8,796 bases of DNA from Victivallales bacterium (GTDB taxonomy: Bacteria > Verrucomicrobiota > Lentisphaeria > Oligosphaerales > Oligosphaeraceae), in NCBI GenBank assembly GCA_017431185.1, contig JAFRLP010000184.1, positions 1 to 8,796 of the forward strand. The letters are read 5' to 3'. Positions 1 to 4,504 of the stretch are shown here, one piece after another. Below the pieces are notes generated by a model that had not been told where the DNA came from, made no database searches, and worked only from the letters and a program-made list of their open reading frames with translations. The number at the start of each line of letters is the position of its first letter. Position 1 is the first letter of the stretch. The position numbers were made by a program, and so were the translations under genes.

Positions 1-19
1 CACCTTCTACGCTTTCTTA

Positions 20-39
20 CCCGCGCCTTGCGGCGCGGG
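20..39. other. GC-rich hairpin in inverted orientation to that at 201-220
   Basis: CCCGCGCC (20-27) pairs with GGCGCGGG (32-39) around TTGC, which is GCAA on the minus strand. CACACAACAGA (40-50) follows and is the reverse complement of TCTGTTGTGTG at 110-120 and 190-200. Bases 1-222 hold only these repeats and hairpins; I see no gene there. Confidence 0.6.
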
Positions 40-67
40 CACACAACAGACTCCGCCGCCAGCAGCC

Positions 68-136
68 CCCGCTCCTTCTTTTCTCTCGGCAGAGAGAAGC
101 CAGGGACTTTCTGTTGTGTGGCGCGGGCGCAAGCCC
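68..136. repeat. 69-base direct repeat, copy 1
   Basis: This copy runs from CCCGCTCC to GCAAGCCC and is identical to 148-216, at a period of 80 bases. It contains a seven-base stem, TTCTCTC-GGCA-GAGAGAA (81-98), and the segment TCTGTTGTGTG (110-120), followed by a GC-rich stretch in which only GGGC-GCAA-GCCC can pair. Nothing in it is supported as coding. Confidence 0.9.
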
Positions 137-147
137 AAGCATACCTA

Positions 148-216
148 CCCGCTCCTTCTTTTCTCTCGGCAGAGAGAAGCCAGGGACTTTCTGTTGTGTG
201 GCGCGGGCGCAAGCCC
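148..216. repeat. 69-base direct repeat, copy 2
   Basis: This copy is identical to 68-136 and separated from it by 11 bases (AAGCATACCTA). It ends inside a perfect hairpin (201-220) and stops six bases short of the regulator's stop codon. Confidence 0.9.
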
Positions 217-220
217 GCGC
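201..220. other. GC-rich hairpin with GCAA loop just after the LacI gene
   Basis: GCGCGGGC (201-208) pairs perfectly with GCCCGCGC (213-220) around a GCAA loop, two bases past the regulator's stop codon. It may stop or protect the operon transcript. No T-run follows on the minus strand (the next bases are CACACAACAGA), so it is not a canonical intrinsic terminator. With TCTGTTGTGTG directly before it (190-200) it mirrors the hairpin at 20-39. Confidence 0.65.
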
Positions 221-222
221 AA

Positions 223-1272
223 CTAGCGGTGCCCGCCGCTCGCGCCAAGGCGTGGGAGTGCCGTGGAATCCCTGACCACGAGGTGGGTGGGCAGGACTTT
301 GCGGGGCAAGGGAGTGGTTCCGCAACTGGAAATGTATTCGGCTATTGCCTTGGCCGCAAGGAATCCAGCCTCGATGCTTGGATGCGCGACAGTGGTCAGT
401 TCCGGGGTGACGAATTTGCAGAACGGATGGTCGTCGAACCCCGCTATCGAAAGCTGTTCGGGAATGCGCAAGCCTAGTTTAAGTGCCTCGTGCATGACGG
501 CGATGGCGAGGTCATCGTTGACTCCGACAATCGCCGTGACGTCGGGCGCCTGCTGCCGCTGGATGCCGAACATGATTCGGGCGACGTCCGAGAGGCTTCC
601 CCGTACAATCTCATCGTAGGTCACAACCCATTTTTCGAGAGGCTTCACGCCATTGCGAAGCAAGGTGTCGCGGTAGCCGTTGAGACGCTGGACGTGGTTG
701 AGGTCTCTTGACCAGCGCATGAAGAACGCTATCTTCCTGTGCCCCAGGGAGAGCAGATGCTCGGTCAATTTGACGGAACCAGCGTAGGAATCGTTGTCGA
801 TGAAACCGATTTCAGGCAACTCCGAACGGTCGTCGATTTCCATGACGGGCAGTCCGCTGGCGGATAACCCTTCCAGGTGACTGGCAAAGTGACTTGGCTG
901 AATGAGGATGACGCCCGAGCACTGCTGCTCCCTCACGGTCTCCAGGATTGACGGCGCGTCTTCCGTCGGATTGGCGACAATCGTGTTTACTCTATACGGG
1001 TGCTTGGCAAAGTAATTGTATATTCCAGTCAAAATCTGGCTCTGGTAATTCGAAATGCCTCTTTCCCCCGAAATGACCGTGGCGATGATGGGCTGGTGCT
1101 GCTGTGGATAGTTGAGGCGGAAATTGTATTTCTTCGCCAGGTTCATCACGGCGCAGCGCGTTGCTTCCCCGACGCCAGTGCGGTTGTTGAGGACACGTGA
1201 TACGGTTGCGGCTGATATGCCAAGTTCCGCCGCAATCGTGAATATGCTGACTTTTCCGGCCTTGCGTGCCAT
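223..1272 (-). CDS. LacI/GalR-family transcriptional regulator
   Basis: This 349-residue protein has an N-terminal helix-turn-helix typical of the family: VSIFTIAAELGISAATVSRVLNN at residues 8-30, continuing to AKKYNFRLN (46-54). A periplasmic-binding-protein-like effector domain follows, with GFIDNDSYAGSVKLTEHLLSLGHRKIAFF (156-184), GVNDDLAIAVMHEALKLGLRIPEQLSIAGFDD (250-281) and the C-terminal LPTHLVVRDSTALP (327-340). It would bind DNA as a dimer and respond to a sugar ligand, controlling the adjacent hydrolase genes. The linker between the DNA-binding and effector domains is very short (YPQQHQ), so the usual hinge helix with its AxxL motif is missing. The gene is last in the row, 181 bases after the beta-helix gene, and may have its own promoter. 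No clear ribosome binding site precedes the ATG at 1272; the TAA-ending sequence of the inverted-repeat element lies just upstream. Confidence 0.92.
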   Translation of the reverse strand: MARKAGKVSIFTIAAELGISAATVSRVLNNRTGVGEATRCAVMNLAKKYNFRLNYPQQHQPIIATVISGERGISNYQSQILTGIYNYFAKHPYRVNTIVANPTEDAPSILETVREQQCSGVILIQPSHFASHLEGLSASGLPVMEIDDRSELPEIGFIDNDSYAGSVKLTEHLLSLGHRKIAFFMRWSRDLNHVQRLNGYRDTLLRNGVKPLEKWVVTYDEIVRGSLSDVARIMFGIQRQQAPDVTAIVGVNDDLAIAVMHEALKLGLRIPEQLSIAGFDDHPFCKFVTPELTTVAHPSIEAGFLAAKAIAEYISSCGTTPLPRKVLPTHLVVRDSTALPRLGASGGHR

Positions 1273-1296
1273 TGCTGTCGTGAAGTGGAAACTTAC

Positions 1297-1448
1297 GAGG
1301 CAATTGCAAAACTCTCATTCCAACCGCCTTCATGGCGCGGCGAGATGGCCTCATCGCTCAAACTCAACGTGGTCGCCACGCTTCGTCTTCGCTCTTCGCC
1401 CTCGCTTGCGGCATTTTGGCGGTTGGACGGCATTTTTGCAATTGCCTC
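1297..1448. repeat. Nested inverted-repeat element between the beta-helix and LacI genes
   Basis: GAGGCAATTGCAAAA (1297-1311) is repeated perfectly in reverse complement at 1434-1448. Inside it TCCAACCGCC (1319-1328) is mirrored by GGCGGTTGGA (1418-1427). Weaker pairing continues inwards, and a small hairpin CGTGG-TCG-CCACG sits at 1368-1380. The whole can fold into one long imperfect hairpin of roughly 45-base arms. It fills nearly all of the 181-base gap and begins five bases after the beta-helix stop codon. A 46-codon minus-strand frame (1293-1433, ATG to TAA, with GAGG upstream) spans it, but the mirrored ends suggest a structural or miniature mobile element more than a protein gene. The self-complementary core GCAATTGC at both ends could also be a regulator binding site. 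Confidence 0.7.
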
Positions 1449-1453
1449 TTCCT

Positions 1454-2656
1454 TCAGAAGTGCGGGGCCACCTCCATTCCCAAGGGGGCGGCGGCGCAGA
1501 CGCCATCGCAGAGAACGTTTTCCAGGCTGACCGTTCCAGAGCCGTCGCATTCCAGGAGATTCGCCCCCTGCAGCCCCGTCACAGAGACATCCTCCAGACG
1601 GCAACTGCGGAAGTTCCGAAGACGCAGGAACGGCGTATTCCGTCCCTCTGCAAATGCGACCTTGCAGTGTCGGAAGGCCAGCGCCAACGCAGGAGTCTCA
1701 TTGGAGTCTCCCCAGCAGCATTCCCGCATGTCCGTGACGGTGCATTGCTCGAAGCGGACATCCTCCAAGGGGGCTCCCGTCTGCCAGGCATGGCCGCTGA
1801 CCACCAGGCTGCACAGCCAGTCCACATTGTCCATGGTGCAGTTGCGAATCGTCCAGTCGCCGGAGACAATCGGCTTGTCGCGCCTCACGGAGAAATAGGT
1901 GAAGGCGCAAAGCATATTGGTCCGTTTGGAAATCCGATGGATGTATTTTCCCGGACCGTAGAATCGGCAGTTCTCCACCAGCAGCCCCCGCCCGCCGAAT
2001 CGGAATGCGGAGCAGGAACTGTTCAACGTGGTGTTCAGTACCTTCATATTCGTGTTGTCGAATCCCGCGATGCTGTCGTCTCCCGTGTGGAAACTGCAAC
2101 GGTCAATGACCACATCCGTGCATCCGCGCAGATGGCAGCCGTCATGCCCCGCCTCCACGGAAACACTCTCCCATCGGACAGCAGAGGTCTTTTCCACACA
2201 ATGCGCCCAGTTGGCGGAATTGCGGATGACATATCCCTTCAGAAGGAGATTTCGGCAATTGAGGAAATAGGTGGCGTGCGGCCCCCGGAAGCCCTCCTCG
2301 CCGCCAGGATTCCTGCAATCCCGCCCGTCAATGACGCCAGGCCCCTCGATGCACACATTTTCCAGGCCGACGCCGCGCAGAAAAGAGGTGCGGTGCTTGA
2401 ACCCCTTCCATACCCCGTCATCGTCTGGCACGAGGGAGTAGTCCCGCCAGTCCAGGGAGCCGGCCAGCACGGCGCCTTCCTCCAGTTTTAGCGTCATGTT
2501 GCTGACGAGATTGAGTCGCCCTGAGACGAAAGTGCCTGGCGGCACCACCACCGTCCCTCCTGCATCGGCGCATTGGTCGATTGCCGCCTGGATGGCGGAG
2601 GTCTGCAACGTCCCGTCTGGAACGGCGCCGAAATCCCTGATGTTGAAAACCTTCAT
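1454..2656 (-). CDS. Right-handed parallel beta-helix protein related to glycoside hydrolase family 28
   Basis: The 400-residue protein begins with the typical opening of GH28/pectate-lyase-superfamily proteins: FNIRDFGAVPDG (4-15), AIQAAIDQC (21-29), GGTVVVPPGTFVSG (33-46) and LKLEEGAVLAGS (56-67). It continues with IEGPGVIDGR (103-112). Candidate catalytic acids are Asp172 in GHDGCH and Asp193-Asp194 in TGDDSIAG, which match the NTD and DD positions of polygalacturonases. The third GH28 motif, GHG, is replaced by a SAFRFGG segment (216-222), so ordinary polygalacturonase activity is uncertain. Cys recurs at one position of successive coils (187, 230, 273, 305, 331, 352). There is no signal peptide, which suggests action on imported oligosaccharides. 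The ATG at 2656 begins the conserved domain directly, although its upstream sequence has no strong binding site. It follows the sialidase-like gene by 97 bases on the same strand. The likely role is cleavage of an acidic or deoxy sugar linkage, inferred from the fold only. Confidence 0.82.
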   Translation of the reverse strand: MKVFNIRDFGAVPDGTLQTSAIQAAIDQCADAGGTVVVPPGTFVSGRLNLVSNMTLKLEEGAVLAGSLDWRDYSLVPDDDGVWKGFKHRTSFLRGVGLENVCIEGPGVIDGRDCRNPGGEEGFRGPHATYFLNCRNLLLKGYVIRNSANWAHCVEKTSAVRWESVSVEAGHDGCHLRGCTDVVIDRCSFHTGDDSIAGFDNTNMKVLNTTLNSSCSAFRFGGRGLLVENCRFYGPGKYIHRISKRTNMLCAFTYFSVRRDKPIVSGDWTIRNCTMDNVDWLCSLVVSGHAWQTGAPLEDVRFEQCTVTDMRECCWGDSNETPALALAFRHCKVAFAEGRNTPFLRLRNFRSCRLEDVSVTGLQGANLLECDGSGTVSLENVLCDGVCAAAPLGMEVAPHF

Positions 2657-2724
2657 TGGATGCTTTGTCTTGCTTACCGATTCGCGGACTAAGGTGGCTG
2701 CCTGTGTTTCGCGCGTTGTGTTGA

Positions 2725-2744
2725 CGGCGGCGTGGATGCCGCCG
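2725..2744. other. GC-rich hairpin after the sialidase-like gene
   Basis: CGGCGGC (2725-2731) and GCCGCCG (2738-2744) form a perfect seven-base stem with a six-base loop, starting about nine bases after the sialidase-like stop codon. No T-run follows on the minus strand, so it is not a typical intrinsic terminator. It may protect or pause the transcript between the two genes. The rest of this 97-base gap holds no other visible site, and no clear Shine-Dalgarno sequence precedes the next gene. Confidence 0.5.
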
Positions 2745-2753
2745 CTACACTAT

Positions 2754-3968
2754 TCACTTGACCTGCTCGATTTCCTTGAGGAATTTCTCGAACGCGGCGC
2801 GGGATGCCTCGCGGTACCCTTCGCCGAGTTCAGGGACGGATGGCCCCTTGGCGACAATGTGGTTGGCGTAGGAGTCATGCGAGACGAGTTCGCCCGCCAT
2901 GATGTCGTCCTCCGTGATGCGTGAGACAAGAATCTCCTTGAAGGAGGCGCGTCCATGATCATGGATGATGAAGATTTCCCCGCGGTCGCCAAACACCGCG
3001 TCGGGGTAGGAGGTCTGCCTTGGGTCGAGCATCATGGTGTGCTTCCACGTATGCGCATCGTCCTCCGAAAGATAGACTTTCAGATTGACGCGCGCCTCCT
3101 TGTGCTCGTTGTTGATGAGCAGAACCCGACCGGATGGGAGACGGCTGATGAATGGGCGCGTATGGGGATGCTCGATGGCCGTCTGCACGGCATCCGACCA
3201 GGTTTCCCCGCCATCCTTTGAGACGCTTTCCACGAGGTAGCCCTTCAGGGCGCGTGCAATCATCAGCAGGGAGCCATCCGTCCGTTCCAGGTACATCTGC
3301 TCGTCAAAAAGCGTCGGGAATTTCCTGCATCCGTACCTGGGTTCGAAGGTCTTGCCGTGGTCACGCGACAGGAGGAACTGGTATCGATCCTGGCAGAGAT
3401 TGTAGGCGGGCAGGAGCCAGTTCCCGTTCTTCAGGAAAGTGGGGCGGTTGCGCATGAAGCCGTCCCCGATGTAGATTGGCTCGGAGAAGCGAGGCGCGTC
3501 GTCATCCGCATTGTCGCAGGTCATCGCCCAGCATTCAAAATGCTTTGGCTTGTCCTTGGGAATGCTCCAATTGCGGAGATGCCAGCAAAGCCAGAAACGG
3601 CCAGAAGGGTCGGTGAAGCACTGCATGTCCAGCAATTGTGTACGGGTCTCAGGATTGCCGACGGCGACCATGAGTTCCTTCCAATGGAGTCCCTGGTCGT
3701 CGCTGACGGCGACAATGGAGAACGCTTCGAGGGAAGGCTCCATGGCGCCGCCGGAATACCACGTCGCGAAAAGGCGTCCTCCGATGGTGCGTCCTATGGA
3801 GGGCGCGGCGTAGAACATGTGGTTTCGGCGATAGAAGCGGGGGTGAAGTTCTTCCCGCATCAGATATGCTTCAGGGAGGATGGGCCTGCACCGAAACGGC
3901 GAATCGCACAATTCGTCAATGGGCGCGAAAGAGGCCCTGCATGGTGGAGACTGCATCATGTTCGTCAA
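2754..3968 (-). CDS. Sialidase-fold (BNR/Asp-box) protein, putative exo-alpha-sialidase-like hydrolase
   Basis: The 404-residue protein has four Asp-box motifs at VSDDQGLHW (88-96), LSRDHGKTF (200-208), VSKDGGETW (249-257) and LSEDDAHTW (300-308), spaced as in a six-bladed sialidase propeller. Candidate active-site residues by family pattern are Glu223 (eight residues before DG at 231-232), Arg239, Arg271 and Tyr321 in SYPDAV. The classical N-terminal FRIP motif is not seen, so sialic acid need not be the substrate; many relatives are annotated simply as sialidase family. There is no signal peptide, so a cytoplasmic location is likely. The start shown is a TTG with GGAA seven bases before it (3976-3979). 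ATG codons at 3959 and 3956 would shorten the protein by three or four residues but lack a well-placed binding site. It lies 68 bases after the DUF4838 stop and 97 before the beta-helix gene, and probably shares their transcript. Confidence 0.85.
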   Translation of the reverse strand: MTNMMQSPPCRASFAPIDELCDSPFRCRPILPEAYLMREELHPRFYRRNHMFYAAPSIGRTIGGRLFATWYSGGAMEPSLEAFSIVAVSDDQGLHWKELMVAVGNPETRTQLLDMQCFTDPSGRFWLCWHLRNWSIPKDKPKHFECWAMTCDNADDDAPRFSEPIYIGDGFMRNRPTFLKNGNWLLPAYNLCQDRYQFLLSRDHGKTFEPRYGCRKFPTLFDEQMYLERTDGSLLMIARALKGYLVESVSKDGGETWSDAVQTAIEHPHTRPFISRLPSGRVLLINNEHKEARVNLKVYLSEDDAHTWKHTMMLDPRQTSYPDAVFGDRGEIFIIHDHGRASFKEILVSRITEDDIMAGELVSHDSYANHIVAKGPSVPELGEGYREASRAAFEKFLKEIEQVK

Positions 3969-3995
3969 CTATTTGTTCCATGGTTGAAACAGTTC

Positions 3996-4032
3996 TCGGT
4001 GTAGTGCCGATGGAATCCATACTATACACCGA
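3996..4032. promoter_or_regulatory. Two-part hairpin in the gap between the DUF4838 and sialidase-like genes
   Basis: The outer arms TCGGTGTAGT (3996-4005) and ACTATACACCGA (4021-4032) pair with a two-base bulge. They enclose a separate palindrome, ATGGA-A-TCCAT (4010-4020). A run of five T stands before the hairpin on the coding (minus) strand, just after the DUF4838 stop, and not after it, so this is not a standard intrinsic terminator for the operon. It could be an RNA-processing or stability element between cistrons, or an operator. Confidence 0.55.
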
Positions 4033-4036
4033 AAAA

Positions 4037-4504
4037 TCAGTATTTCATCTTTCCTGGCTTCAGAAAGACCAGTTGGTCGAGCCAGACCGCATCCTGCTGA
4101 ACGGAGTCGGGATTGTAGGCTGGGCCAGTGAACTTTGCCGAGAACCAGACCTCCCAGGTGTTCTCCTCGGCTCCGCCATTCGGTTGGTAAAGGTCCTTCG
4201 GATGGAACTGCACCGCGCCGTTGAAGCCCTGAAAAAAGGAGTCCTGCGTAATCTGCACCGCCTTCGGCATGCGGAACCAGTGGTAGTTCTCGAAATTGTC
4301 CTCTATTCCCCGAATGGGCATTGTCGAGTCTCCCGTTGCCCCGCTGACGGAGAACTGCATGTCCGAGAAGCCATGCCTGCAATTTTCTCCGCCGAAAGTG
4401 CGCAGAGCCTTGCCCGTCGGCGATTCCCTGTCCGCCACCACCGCGGAACCACATTCACGGATGGGACGCGCCACACGGAAATCGTAGAAGCGGATGGAGT
4501 CATC
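4037..4504 (-). repeat. Second copy of duplicated C-terminal domain in the DUF4838 protein
   Basis: This encodes residues 846-1000 (starting DDSIRF, ending at the stop codon). It ends in WEVWFSAKFTGPAY, AVWLDQLVFLKPG, nearly the same as the end of the first copy. It is about 20 residues shorter than the first copy, mainly in the middle. The Trp- and Phe-rich beta pattern suggests a carbohydrate-binding or jelly-roll-like module, but I do not recognise a named family. Confidence 0.8.

Noticed and set aside
68..216. Possible CRISPR array
   Set aside because: Only two units are present, the repeat is 69 bases and the spacer only 11 bases, and no cas genes are nearby.
201..220. Intrinsic terminator for the operon
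   Set aside because: The stem is strong, but there is no T-run after it on the transcribed strand; kept only as a hairpin of unknown role.
1293..1433. 46-codon small protein gene
   Set aside because: It coincides with the inverted-repeat element, so the open frame may be a by-product; without conservation data I do not call it a gene.
1112..2491. Long plus-strand frame of 459 codons
   Set aside because: It runs antisense to the beta-helix and regulator genes, has no recognisable motif, and its length is explained by the codon bias of the genes on the other strand.
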